A stretch of 64,000 bases of DNA from NCBI GenBank assembly GCA_014529385.2, contig CM043958.1, positions 140,454,234 to 140,518,233 on the forward strand, in the 5' to 3' direction. Positions 33,618 to 46,230 of this stretch are shown here, piece after piece (position 1 is the stretch's first letter; every line of letters begins with the position of its first letter). The notes under the pieces were generated by a model. It did no database searches. It saw only the letters and a program-made list of their open reading frames with translations, and was not told the DNA's origin. A program made the position numbers and the translations under genes. The stretch is from Adiantum capillus-veneris (taxonomy: Eukaryota > Streptophyta > Polypodiopsida > Polypodiales > Pteridaceae).

Positions 33618-34520
33618 GCATTTGGAAATGCTATTCTAACAAGGACGGTGAGGGAAAAGGTAGCGAGAATGTGTTTGGAAATGCAAAGCTCAAAATTCCA
33701 GTGAAAGAAGTTTCTTTCTTATGCTCACCAAGGGTTTTGGGGTTGTGTTTGGAAATGCATTCATGGGAGCATCGATGAAAGGTGAGCCTAGAACGGTGAG
33801 CAAGAACTACAATTAGTCTTCACCAACGCTTGGAGAATTGCATTTGGAAATGCTACTTGGAGAAGCTAGGTGAGGAGTCGTTTGGAAACGCAGTTCCAAC
33901 GTGTTGAATCGCAGATTTGTGCACTTCGCAGGAAATTTTTGCATTGTGCAGGAGCAAAAAAATTTCAAAGAAAATTTTTGCAGCAGTTTAGTAATTTGTA
34001 GTAGTTCAATTTAGTTTTTTGCAGCAGTAGATTTGCGCTTTACAGTAGATTTTTGTAGTTTAGTTCAGTTGTAGTTCAGATCCTGCATTTGAGGTATACC
34101 AAGATTGTGCATTTCAGCTTTTAATTAGCTTCCTTGTAGGATATGGTGTCTTTAAGGCTGTAAAATTGAAAGGCTTTCAATGTAATGAGGATTCCCATTG
34201 TTTGTTATACTGAACGCCATACATGCAAAATGTTGTGTTCTACTAATAAGATTAAAGTACTTCATGACAAAGTATTTGTTCATTTGTTTGCCAAAGTGTT
34301 GTACCCTTGATAAACATTGCAATGCATATTGATGCGTATGCATTTTGTGTAACCAGCTCACATCAGATTGTGTGCTCACCATGGGTTTGCAACTTGCATT
34401 TCCAAACGCAAGTTTGGAAGCTCTGGTGAAGCAATTACTAATTTAATGTGCTCACAAAAAGGCTTTGTCAATCAATGATGTGCTCACCATGGGGTTGCAA
34501 CTTGCATTTCCAAATGCAAG
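33618..34520. repeat. dispersed GCATTT-GG-AAATGC hairpin motif, seven copies
   Basis: The motif or close variants lie at 33618-33631, 33671-33684, 33745-33758, 33840-33853, 33879-33890 (CGTTTGGAAACG), 34393-34412 and 34501-34520. The last is CTTGCATTTCCAAATGCAAG, a perfect 9-bp stem around CC. Words such as GCTCACCA(A/T)GGG recur beside them. They sit just upstream of the multi-exon relic starting at 34603. A role as subterminal repeats of a DNA transposon or as a regulatory dyad is inference. Confidence 0.75.
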
Positions 34521-34602
34521 TTTGCAAGCTCTAATGAGAGATACCTAAAGGTAAGTGGTTCCAATTCAAATATTTTTATGGTTTTTCTCTTGCAGGTCCA
34601 CA

Positions 34603-37600
34603 ATGGGACAATCTGCAAAGAGGAAGACGACTAATTCAACACCCGTCGAGCAAAGTCCTAACAAAAGTTTAAAGAAGAAATCGACTTTTGTATCACTTCA
34701 AGCTGAAGAGATCGATGTTGACACTAACCATTTATCTCAACCAACAAATATCGTACAAGACAAATATGTAAACTTTGAAGCTATAGAGGATGATGATGAA
34801 GATGAAAACAATGCTCTTATAGCAAGTAATATCTAATTGGCTGCAGGTGGTGATGTTATTGGTTGTTGCACAATATTGCTAGCTGATAGGTGTCCTTGCA
34901 TACCTCTATGCAGGTTATTGCCACATGCCCAGGTGAGAGGTCTCCGAAAAGATGTCAGTTCACTCAAAATTTCATTTACTACAGAGAACTATATGCCAAT
35001 TAAGGGAACATTTGTTGTCTCCACTTGTCTTTGCAATGGCGAAGAAACCTTGGTAACAGATATCATTAAGGCTTCTTGGGATCCTATGGGGCTCGAAGCA
35101 GATATGCAGTTTGAAAAAGAGGTGTCTTAAAAAATAGAGCTCAAATTTATGTCAAGGAATTTTTTTTTTGTATGGGAGGGGAATCATAGGACAAAGGCTT
35201 AGATGGAGATTAATACCAAACTTTTCAAAGCGGATAAATCAAGACATGTGAGAGTTATGTGCACTCTCATAGATCCAAGGAAGGTTCCAGAGATAGCTCT
35301 TCTTGCTTCTTTGAGTATGAACGTGTAAATTATTTTTTTCTAGTTTTTGTTGTACATTGTTCTCTCAAAGGTTTAATTAATATGTTATTATATCCTTCTT
35401 TATGCAATAGTCTAAATGAGCATGTAGTGATTAAACCATTGCTTTGAGATGTGCTAATTAACACCAAAAACATCCGTGGGAGTAATACAAAGGAGTATAT
35501 TGAGTCTTTAAAAGAGAAGGAGAACAATTTTGTCAAAGGTATGTAAAATATAACAAGAAAGTTGCATTGAAAATGGAAACAATTGAAAGAACTATTCTAA
35601 AAGAATAAAGGGAGGATGCATTATACGAAAGGAGAAGTCAACGATTCAGAAACAAATTTTGGATAGAATTGGTAAGGTGTGTTTATTTTAAGAAGACAAG
35701 TAATTGAGCTTGTTTTTCATTTTGAGCATGTAGATGTCTATAATGAAACTTGTGTCAGGTTTTACTTTGCATACATCCCAAATTGGGTGAGCAATGGAAG
35801 AAAACATTGTTTGATTTTCAAGTTGAGGGTAAAGACTCGTATGTTACATTGAAGAAACTTTGAATTCTTGCAACTTTTGATTTACAACCTGAAAAACGAG
35901 TTAGAATTTTGAAACTATTAGAGGCTCCAAGAATTGCAAGGGAGCAATACTTGATACCTACAAGAGAAGCTGATTTTAAAGGGTAAGTCATTAAGACATT
36001 TAGAAGTCTTCAAAGACATTGATATATCAAAATGCTAAACTCATGTTTTTTCATGTTAATTTGTGACAATTGGTTGGTGAGAGAAATATTTTTGGATAGG
36101 GTTGAAAGCATGGCCATGTCCTTACTTGAATGTTCACTTGAAAGAATGGAGGAGCCACCGACAATGCCACTAGACCCTACTTTAAGAAAGTATTTTGATG
36201 GAGTGAAGTTGGAAGCCCGTAAGTATATGTTTCAAATGTTGAGAAGTAGAGATGCAAGAGGGGATCTCAAATCAGGAAAAAATGGTAATAATGAGACAAA
36301 GGAAAATAAGTCCATGGAGCTTGAGAAAGTGGCACAACGTGTTGTTTTCGGGTAAATTGAATGCTCTTTCTATCTTAGATTGTTTTTTGTGTGCATTGAT
36401 GTGAATGTTTGTTTGAATAAGTGTGTCTATTTTAGGTTTTTTTTAACACCTTATTGTCAAGAAGATGCTTGATGAAATACCAAGTGTTTGCAATGCATGG
36501 TGTAAAGTGGGTGACTCTCCTCTATGCATGTTTCCTTCTACCATGCATGGATTGAGTAAATGGGAGATAGAAAATTGTCCATGGTGGATAGACTTTCCTT
36601 CAGGGAATCATTTGGAGGAGGAGATTGATAAGTATGAATTGCATGTTGGTAAGAGATCCATGGTTTCTACAACTACTTTTGACAAAGAGGCTATTAAGAA
36701 ATGAATCACTAGCAAATTAAGAGGTTATTCTTTTCTCCTTAAATACAACCATTTGATACAAGTGCTACAAGATTTTGGGTTCTCTTCAAATGTGTGTTGT
36801 TTTATGGGTTTTTTATATCTTAGGTTGTAGTGAGAAAGACAAAAATCCTCAAGAGATTGAATAAATTCTTGTAGAAGGTGATGACATATTAGATGAGTTT
36901 TTTTAATAAAAAGCATGATATCTTTGTGTGTTCTTTTGCTTCCCTTAAGAGTATTTATGTGTGTCTGTGACTTGCAAAAGATTCAACTCTTGCAAAGGAA
37001 TTTGTGACATATATTCACAATGGTTCATCAAAGATAGAATCCCATAGAGACACATGTTTTGAATCTATTTCTGGGTGTTGTATTGGTGGTTATATTGAAA
37101 TGGGTAGAGATTTTGAGAAAGGAAGAAAGAATGACGCATATGGAAAGATGCATGAGTTTTTTAGCTTGCATGCTTATAAGGACCATCATTCTCATCATGG
37201 AGGGAAAAAAGTGAAATGGGCAGCATGACTTTTTTTGATAGAGTTTCCCACAAGTATGGTGGGAATAGATGTTGGCAAGGAGGTTCCTTTGTGGGATATG
37301 TTGACAGAGGATCATGTACGCTATGGTATCTCCATAGGGGCTGCTAGTCTTGATGATGATGGTTGGTTGGTCATGATTAGCCCATTGGTGAATTTTTCTT
37401 AAAAGCTTTTATTTGTTCTTTTTTTTTTTTTTTAAATGTGGTTGAAACTTTTAGGTCCTTGCCTCACTTGGATTGAAAAGTGGCAAGAAGACTGGTGATG
37501 TGAAGCAAAATACCATATGGAGGTTGCCAACTAGGGGAAAACCCTTGCAGTGTGAGTAATTACATGACAATTGATAATACCAAGCTCTAAAAGTAATGGG

Positions 37601-38121
37601 TTGATGATTTAATACGAATACTTCCTTATTCTGATTTGCATGATAGATACAATGTAGCATACTCATATTTTCTCATCAAATGGGTTACTATCCAACTTTG
37701 TATCTTGAGGATAGTAGAGCTATTTTCAAAGTTAATTAATTGCAAAGTGATGATGATTTTTTGGCTCATTATATGCCCAAAATCAAGAAGACACAACATC
37801 CACAGTCCTCTAGGATGATTTATGGAGCAGTTCAAAAGAGTATTAGCTTCATGGCTTGTGTCCTACGCACTTTTTTGTTCTCTAGGGGGTTTAGTGATTG
37901 ACATGGGTTGTGGTACGGCACTGCTACCACATGCAGCCATGATATTGGGATATATATGCTTTGCGTTTGACAATGATGCATCAATCATCAAGGATTTGGT
38001 GGAACCTATTATGCTATCTAGTGAGAAGAGGCCAATGGAATCAAAGGAAAAAGAAGCTACAAGAGGAGTGAAAGAGTTTGTGGTCAAACCACTTGGAAAT
38101 CATTTTTTGATGGATGACTAG
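34603..38121 (+). pseudogene. multi-exon gene relic ending in a methyltransferase-like domain
   Basis: A 5' exon starts at ATG 34603, just after a TTGCAG acceptor (MGQSAKRKTTNSTPVEQSPN, Lys/Ser-rich, acidic end). Further coding pieces with plausible GT/AG borders follow near 34930-35128, 35215-35325, 35410-35538, 35766-35980, 36070-36353, 36460-36702, 37004-37226, 37455-37545 and 37822-38121. The last contains GLVIDMGCGTALLPHAAMIL and CFAFDND (37894-37977), which fits the SAM-binding motif I and acidic motif II of DNA-type methyltransferases. No DPPY or PC catalytic motif is visible. In-frame stops break some exons (for example after LNEHVVIKPLL). I do not recognise the middle. Host gene relic or transposon-carried gene are both possible. 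Confidence 0.45.
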
Positions 38122-38870
38122 TAAGTTTTACATTGGGTGTCTCTTAGACCTATGCTACATACTTTGGATGCTTATTTGCATGGATATTTGACTTATAAGT
38201 AAACTCTTAATACTTTCTTTATTCAGTTTTTTGTCTTGCATGGTGGATTGTGTGCCATAGACATGATTATGTTCTTTGTGGACTTCTTTTGAAGTAAGCT
38301 ATCCTTATAGAATATAGTTTGTAGCCATAGTATAAATAAGATTAATTTTCTGTCATTGCTCTTTCTTTATGTTTGTTTGTTAATCAGTGTGTATGAAATA
38401 TTTAAAACTACCTTTCCTTTGTGTCTTTGTTAGGCTTCAAATAGGTATCATTGTGGATATAACATTGATTGTTATTGGTGGGAACACTTTCCCAGTACGC
38501 TTCCTTTTTATCTCAGGAGGTTCCCCGTTTAGTACCCCCTTATATAATGTGCATTTGATATCATCATATTGTAGTGCTCGCTAATTATGCTTTGGTTTTA
38601 AGGGATCTGTAAGGTGTTATTATCGATTTTGAAAAACCAAAATTGTTGTCTCTTATGAATGGCAACCACGTGTTTTTGGATGAAGCAATTTAAGTAGAGT
38701 GTGGTTGCTAATATGTCCTTCTCGAGCAATATGTCTACTTTGCTATCTTTTCCATAGTATGGTCTCTTTGGTCTTAAATCTTTGTTTTTCTTTTTTGACA
38801 TTAGAATTGTGTTGTCTATTCTAATCTCTTTGGTTTTTCATGAGTTTCTCTTTGTTGTTTAGTTTGTTTG
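38122..38870. other. no gene recognised
   Basis: AT-rich, with short frames only. It may contain 3' sequence of the relic to the left. Confidence 0.5.
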
Positions 38871-39593
38871 TTACACACTCTCTCTCTTTAATCATGATCT
38901 CTACGTATGAGAAGTGTGAGTGGATTATTTGTGTGTCTATATAGAAGATTGTGATTATAATCATGATGTTTAATGATAAACCAAGTCATTTTTGTGTACC
39001 TTTTGCAGTCAAAAGCTCTTTGCAATGAGTCAAATCAAACTAGATTCTCTTACTTTTAGTCAACAGACTTTAGGTTTGAAGTCACTAAGCAATTTGAAGA
39101 GTATTCTTTTTTGTTGTTTCCTTAATGAGAACAGCAAAAGTTTTCTTTTGTACATTAGTTATTTTAGAGTGTCTTGTTTTTATATTTGAACACACACACT
39201 CTCTCTCGTCATGATCTATGTATGAGAAGTGTGAGTGGATTATTTGTGTGTCTATATAGAAGATTGTAATTATAAACATGATGTTTAATGATAAACCAAG
39301 TCATTTATGTGTACCTTTTGCAGTCAAAAGCTCTTTGCAATGAGTCAAATCAAACTAGATTTTCTCACTTTTAGTCAACAGACTTTAGGTTTGAAGTCAC
39401 TAAGCAATTTGAAGAGTATTCTTTTTTGTTGTTTCCTTAATGAGAACTGCAAAAGTTTTCTTTTGTACATTAGTTATTTTAGAGTGTCTTGTTTTTATAT
39501 TTGATCACACACTCTCTCTCTCGTCATGATCTATGTATGAGAAGTGTGAGTGGATTATTTGTGTGTCTCTGTAGAAGATTGTAATTATAAACT
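38871..39593. repeat. tandem duplication, period about 315 bp, two and a third copies
   Basis: Units begin near 38871, 39190 and 39505 with ACACACTCTCTCT and TGTATGAGAAGTGTGAGTGG. The block TTTTGCAGTCAAAAGCTCTT appears at 39001 and 39316. The first two units are nearly identical, giving twin 65-codon frames (MCTFCSQKLFAMSQIKLDSL and a near copy) that I treat as by-products. The third unit stops after about 90 bp. Confidence 0.93.
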
Positions 39594-40008
39594 TCCTTAT
39601 GTCAAAAGCTTTATCTTTATGGTTTTAATGACAAAGTCATGGATGTTAATGCCTTAAAAGTATGGCAAGCATGTCACAATTTTTGTGCAGGTATATAGGT
39701 AGTTTGTGGGTTGGAATTCAGATGAATATGGCCATTTTACTAATGATAAATCTTATGGGACTCTTTGGTTTCTTCTCACTTTAGTAACATGCTCTTGTAT
39801 CTAATCAATCCTTCAAAAAGTGTGTGGTAAGTACTAACTTAAGGAGAGCGGTGAGATAAATATAATCAGGAATTGAAAATGATCAGTAAATGCCCTACAT
39901 GGTATTGAGGAATAAACAAAAAAAGAAAATGGAAAATACATAGTTTGTATACAAACATTGAATAAAAATAAAGTTAAGTAAATTCAAGTATTACTAGGAT
40001 TTCACATA

Positions 40009-40211
40009 CAAGATATCTCCGACTCATTTGTCTTGCTCACTTTGTATCCCTTGCTCGCTTTTTAAGGCTCGCTAAACGATAGCACTTGTCACCCAATTGT
40101 ATATATTTTGACAAGATATATCCAACTCGTTTGTCTCGCTCACTTTGTATCCCTTGCTCGCTTTTCAAGGCTCGTTAAATGATAGCACTCATCACCCAAT
40201 TATATGGGTTT
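40009..40211. repeat. 103-bp tandem duplication
   Basis: CAAGATATCTCC at 40009 and CAAGATATATCC at 40112 start two copies that both contain CACTTTGTATCCCTTGCTCG and end in CACCCAATT. They differ by about ten substitutions. Confidence 0.93.
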
Positions 40212-40365
40212 AAGCATGTCTTGGTGGTACCACTATTTCACTTTTTGGGGTACCACCAAGAGATTACTTTGGAAAGGAATTTGTGATAAATTCAAAAAAG
40301 AAAAGGGGAATTCTAAAATGTTAATGGCCTTAGGAGTTGGAAGGGGCCATTGATTATAGGGAGGG

Positions 40366-40743
40366 GTGTCCCACTCATCATTCCAAGGTATGCATGATGT
40401 GACTTGTCATAGGACGACGTCGACGTCAACTTTTTCCTGCGTGCCAGGTGATCTCCTTGAACTTCGACATAAACGATCATCTAATTCATTATTGCCTCTG
40501 TTTTGCCAGACTGAGAAGGTAAACCCTGTTGTTGAGGTTTGTAGACATCTCATTCACTCTCACCTCTACTCTAGCGGACTGAGAAGGTTAACCTACTTCC
40601 GTTTTGAACTAATGAAGTTTCCATGTCTGCATGTGTTGTTTTTCTGTTGCTTTTGAAGTGAAGCTTTGCATGCATAATGAATATTATAGCACCTGGAGCT
40701 ATAGGTATGCATGCATTAGTCTTTCTCCTCGTGCTCATAAGAC
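40366..40743 (+). other. host flank left of the nested elements
   Basis: The sequence before the gypsy target site. Its last about 85 bp (AGCTTTGCATGCATAATGAA … GTGCTCATAAG) is repeated, diverged, at 57174-57243 on the other side. Before insertion the two lay roughly 160 bp apart, upstream of exon 1 at 57285. A 96-codon frame (40366-40656) has no recognisable domain. GACGTCGACGTC near 40417 is a perfect 12-bp palindrome. Confidence 0.55.
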
Positions 40744-41267
40744 TGGAATTGGAGCTGATCTCTTTAGATAGTTGATTCCAGTGTTAGATTTTACAGCTAC
40801 TGATGATTCATTAGTCAATCAGTAGAACATGGAGGAAAAGATAGAAACTGAGCTAGAACAGTTACATGGAATGTAATACATCTGCTCAGAAATAGACAAT
40901 CTGCATGACTCAAATTAGTATTCACATTAAGATTCAGTTTAGATTCGGATTCAGAAGAAATGGATACAAAGCATGTCTGGCTGAAGTACTCGACTACTGT
41001 ATTAAGAATTACAGAGTAAGAGTACAAGTGGGGATAATGTAGCTTATGAACCGCTTTAGGACTACAACCATACTAAGGGTAGGAAGTCAAAAGATAAAGC
41101 AGCCCAAAAGTACAACCAACAATTGCCAACCCAATTACAATGTAATGGGTCCTATTTATAGCCTTTTTGAGTTACTGTGGTAATCGTCATGGTAATTAAT
41201 GAATAATCTGTTGCTCGGTTTTCCAGGAGCTGGTTCCCACCTAGTGAAACTGCATCCGCCATCTACA
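40744..41267 (-). repeat. 3' LTR of the gypsy element (524 bp)
   Basis: On plus it runs TGGAATTGGAGCTG to GCCATCTACA, matching the right LTR over its whole length. A TATA box (TATAAATA on minus) lies at 41153-41160, and the same element occurs at 51486-51493 in the other LTR. Confidence 0.95.
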
Positions 41268-44200
41268 TCCTTCCCTCCTTTCTTGAATTTTGGTAAGACT
41301 CTAAAATTTCTGAAAAAATCCACCATGTGATCCTTTTGATACATGGTTTTATACCATATTTCATGCTTTGTTGAGTACTTGACACCCCCTATAGTTGTAA
41401 TTTCAAGGGTGTCAGCCAAAGAGATGTCCACACCCAGCTGAGAAATTCACCATCTGATTCTGAAAATGTTAGGAAAAATCCACCATTTGATTCTGAGATG
41501 GCTGGAAAATTCCTCCATCAAATACCAAGATGGAACTACCCAGTATCCTTCCACTGAACTCGCTTGCTTTTGCCCTTAGGTCTTGATGGTGTCTCCAAAG
41601 TTCCAGTACCAACATTGTCCTTCTGAATGAGTCTATAAATAGCCTCCTACTCAAGCTGATCCCACCTTTCTGTGGTCATTTCAACTTCATAAGGCGTGAG
41701 AGGATGATAAGTTTTGGTGTTAGGATCATAGAGCGTGCGTTTGCCTTTTGTGAGACGAGTTCTGGCCATTTTGTGACAATGCGAAGCTGTATGGATCCAT
41801 CCTTCTAGAAGGGGCTGATTAGTTCTGATCCTAGCTTCAAAGAGAATCTCAGTCCTCTCTCTGTACAGGGATCCTAGGCCTGGTTTAACCGTAATATCCT
41901 TTTCAGGAATTTTAGAGGACTCGACCGTGAATTGCAGCAGTTGGTTGGTGACCTTACTGACACCTCTGAGCTGAATTTTCCACTATCCCATACACAGTTT
42001 GATCCTCTGCACCTCATCTCTTAGCTCTTGGAAATCATTCAGTTGGAAAGCGTCATTGAAAATTTTTTACCAGGTTTTCCATTCCGCAGTCGATCGCTCA
42101 TACCAATCCTGAAGATCATCAGTAATCTTGAAATATGTGAGCCGATCTACCGGTTCTGTATGTTGAGGATAGAGTGCTGGAAAAAATCTTGGCAACTCTG
42201 CCTCTCTTGCTGGTAAAACATACAGGAAAACTAGGGAATCAGGCACAACTTCTAAAAAATTAAGAACATCCTAGTTCTCTTGCTGCATCATCATTTTGGT
42301 CGCTTTAACCAGCTGAAATAGTCACCGGAGAGCATTTTCCTGTTCTCCCACTATCATTCGAGTTTGGGGTCCCTTGATGGTGGCAGTCTGATCTTCAAGA
42401 ATAGCTCACACCCTTTGATCCAGAACTCCCCTAGCAATCTGTATTTGCACTAAGACCTCTTTTAATTGACTCCTGACATCCTTCATGCATCTATACGTTG
42501 GCTTGTTTCCCAGCAGAAGTTCTAATTCCATAGCTAGGGAACGACAATCTGCAGTAGAATGTCGTTGCCAATGTGGATTAGCTACTCTCTCTTCAGCAGT
42601 CAATATCCATTTAGGCACCCTTTCTAACAGTTGTATTGTATTGGGATGCTCAAGCAGTTTACAGACCTCCTGATCATGAAAAGCAGTTGATTTCCAATGC
42701 TCAACCATTTCCCTGGCTCCGACATATAGTCGTTGAAATCGCTCCAGATCCGAGATAAGATCATCATCCTCCAGATAACGCCTGGTTATAAGAGCCTGTT
42801 GATGTCTCAATCTCTTATTTAGCGTGATGAGCTGTAATGAATGTTGCTCATCACCTGTTAGACCCTCAGTCACAGCTTTTCCTTTCCCTTTAGCATCCCT
42901 GTTGTGTTGTGATTGGTGTGCTGGTGAATTTATAGTGTTGCTAGGTTGTTGCTCTCCCGGCTAATCACCCGATTGCTGCCCTTCAAGCTGATCTGGTTGG
43001 TCTGCCTGTGACTGATTCCCTCCTTTTGTCCCTGCACCACCAGTCCAAGTTTTGGAGGTGGAGGAGAGTCATCATCATCATCATTATGTCCTTCTTCTGG
43101 TTCATCCTCCTTCTTTGCTTCTTCTTCCTCCTTATCATCATCCTTATGTTGTTCAATATAATCAAGGATAGCTTGATTTTCCATAGCACTGTTGTATTCA
43201 TAAATTTTATCTTGAAAATCACTCTGCATTGTCTCCATAAGAGACCTCAAGTTATCCATGTTGAAAACAGCATTCCCTTCTAGATTCAAGATCTTGGCCA
43301 GATTATTATAGATATATCTTTCTGTTAATGTGTCCTTCAAAGCAGTGTGATTGATCAATAAGGAGCTGAACTCAACTCTCTTCATTCTCAGCATAGTTTC
43401 AAACCTATTAGCAGCTCTTTCAGCTTTTTCCTTTTGTTCCTGCATGGTCCATATCAGTCTCCACCTTGGCTAGCTTACTTTATAACTGTTGAATAGTCCT
43501 ATCTGACTGAGCTTCAAGGATACTGTGGTGAAAATTCTGGGCTGCTCTCCCTTGCTCCAGTTTTTCAATCTTCTCCTCAGCCTCCTTTAGTTCAGTCTTT
43601 ACTTTAGTTAGCTCATCTTCTAACCCTGCAGCATCCAACATTTGTCCCATGCAATTGACAATAGTATTCCATGATGACTGAATAAGTATGGAACAGCCAT
43701 CCTTAATTGTTGCCGGGTTAGAGTCAGTTGGCTCATAGACCATTGACAGGAACCAAGTAGGGTAATGCAGAATAATCAGATTTTTGCAAAACTAGTCGTC
43801 CCTTGAGAGGATGAGTCTGCATTTGTTGTAACCTTTCTTTCTTTGTCAATAGCAAGGTTGCTTCACTGTATGGGATGAAAACCCTGCCAAGTGGACTTGG
43901 AGATGTTGGTCCTTTGCTCTTATCAGTCTGGTTTGCTGGCTGCTCAAGATTGGCCCTTTTTTACTGGTCTTGTCCACTACTAGTGGTTGCTGAAATCTGG
44001 CCTGCTGGTTGGCTGACTCCATTGGTGGTTGGGACAGTATGCTATTCAGTCTGGCTAATTGAAGCCTTTTCAGTAAACACTGTTTTGATTTGACTTTCTA
44101 ACTACTTCAAGAGAGCAGTTATTTTGGTCAGTGTCGTCCTTGGCCTCTTTGAACTGTCAGTTTCCTCTTGTATAGCCTTTCTCTTCTGTCCAATGGGAAC

Positions 44201-45300
44201 TGACTGGTTCTCTGGGGCTTCTTCATCAGATGATAATTCTACATTCTGGGATACTGGGAATGGCTTCTTGCTCCAAGACATTCTCACTTGATCATGGGCG
44301 TCTGGAGTAGTTGCCCAGTACAGAAACTGCCAAACATACCAAGCCTTGAATACACTTTGAGACTTCAACTTGGGAGTTTACTGAAGTATATTATGTGACA
44401 ATATCTGGCAGAGGTTGATGTTAACTTTAAAATCCAATCTCTTTGCCAAAATCATAGCAAAGAGTTTCTCTGACACATATGTCGGATTATTTTTCAGGCT
44501 CACAGCTTCAGCCACAAATCGGTAAGTAGCAGGAACGTCCAAACCTGCTACTGGACTCCCTTGCGCATTGGTTTTCCATCTCCTTTTGGAAGCATCATCT
44601 TCCTTCAAAGCTGCATTGATCTACTATGAAGTTGCCACAGATGGCTTTGGCTCATTTGGCATTTGGAAAGAAAAAGCAATGTTCTCTGGACTGACCGACA
44701 CTTTTGTACCATAGACCATAGCACTTCCATCTTTGGCATTGAAGGAATCCAATACTTGCCTTATAATTGCTGTTTCAAACTCAATCCTTGTGGCTTGCAA
44801 AACCACACACAAATCCCATAGTTTGAGTAAAGCCTTGGCTTGCTCTGTAAACACATAGCGCTGAATCTTACTATGCGGAATGAGCGAAAAGGTTGCCTTT
44901 GCAGCAATAATAAGGGCTTGGGTTTTGTCAATAGCCTCCTGCATCTTCTCCGACATTTTCTTCCTACCCATACATTGTGATGATGATGAAGCAGTAGACG
45001 AAGAAGAAGATGACTTACTTGATTCGTCGAACCCATAACCAGGTGTGGCTGGCAAGGACAAGCAACAATCCATAGTCTCCTCAGAAGAAGAGGTTTGCGG
45101 CTGCAGTGAGGAAACTTTGGAGCTCGACGATGGTGAATGGACAATAGAAGGTAAGCGATGCGCAGGAGATTCGCAAGAAAAAACGCTTACTGACCTTACT
45201 GTTATACGCGTTCGCACCATAAAATCTCCACCACTTACCATTCCTAGAGTTTTGTGTACTGCAAGTGGATGTAAGAGAACCAGATCAATATTTTGAAACT
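41268..45300 (-). pseudogene. extra ORF region between integrase and 3' LTR
   Basis: ORFs 45241-44624, 44608-44378 and 44368-44102 share one frame, separated only by stops; 43743-43480, 43445-42930 and 42873-42406 continue with frame changes. The N-terminus is Ser-rich (SSSSSSTASSSSQ). A globular stretch follows (LKLWDLCVVLQATRIEFETA; RFVAEAVSLKNNPTYVSEKL), then a basic segment (GQKRKAIQ), predicted coiled coils (LTKVKTELKEAEEKIEKLEQ; EQKEKAERAANRFETMLRMK), and an acidic run ending in prolines (DDDDDSPPPP). There is no obvious transmembrane segment. It sits where Athila-type elements carry an env-like or 'putative transposon protein' ORF. Function unknown. Confidence 0.6.
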
Positions 45301-45355
45301 CTCGAACCTTAATTCGGCTGTCATGCCAGTGTTTCCTTCTTTGCTGAACAATTTC

Positions 45356-46230
45356 TTATTCCAGCATAGCCCTCTGTCTCAGCTCATCTAGCTGTGTTAT
45401 CTCTTCCAGTCTCTTTTTTAGATTGTGATAAAAATCTAAATCATACTCTACAACCATTCTGAGACTTGGTATAACAAATTCCATAGGGACAGTTAACCCC
45501 GTAGTGACCTCATAAGCTATTCTATATGCCCATAGAGCAGCTTGAAGCTTCAAGTCCCACTGTTCTGGTTGTTTCTGCACAATCTTGGTGAGGTTAGTCT
45601 TAATGATCTTGTTGCTGCTTTCGGCCTGCCCATTGCATCTAGGATAATATGGTGTGGATTTTCGATGCTTGATTGAAAGCATATCAATGAGGATATCCAT
45701 AGTGTCATTTATGAAGTGTGTCCCTTGGTTTGACACAATCTCCATAGTGGCATACAATATTCTCAAATAAAAACCTTGCAGTGGATTTTGTTGTGTTGTC
45801 AGGAAGAGCCTTAGCTTCTACCCACTTGGATTTTGATATGTTGTCAGGAAGAGACTTAGCTTCTACCCACTTGGTTACATAGCAGGTAGCCATCAATATA
45901 TACCTATTCTTCCTGGTAGTAACCTTCTTGAATGGTCCCATAAAATCCAAACCCCATTTCATGAAAACACCCACTGGCTGAACTGGTGTTAAGGGAGTCA
46001 TGTCTACTGCTGTGGGTCTACCTATTCTTTGGCATATGTCACAGGTTTTGCAAAAACTTTTGACATCAGATATCAAATTTTCCACCATAAACCAGCCTGT
46101 AGAATCTTCTTGAAAGTAATATCAATAGAAAGGTGTCCACCATATTCACCATCATGTGCCTCTGAAATAACTTGCATTCTGCCCTCCATAGGCACACATC
46201 AACAAAGAATCCCATCGACACCCAATATGT
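45356..46230 (-). pseudogene. gypsy integrase
   Basis: The zinc-binding part (HDGEYGGHLSIDITFKKILQ, about 46155-46095, then CKTCDICQRIG) leads into the catalytic core: WGLDFMGPF supplies the first Asp, SNQGTHFIND stands where SDQGTHF carries the second Asp (it reads Asn here), and PRCNGQAESSNKIIKT supplies the Glu. A 45-bp in-frame tandem duplication (45796-45885) doubles the 15 residues KWVEAKSLPDNISKS. A frameshift near 45740 separates the halves. Integrase would insert the DNA copy into the genome; the duplication, shift and lost Asp disable it. Confidence 0.85.

Noticed and set aside
38992-39504. Twin 65-codon ORFs with almost the same protein
   Set aside because: They are a by-product of the 315-bp tandem duplication; no domain and AT-rich codon content.
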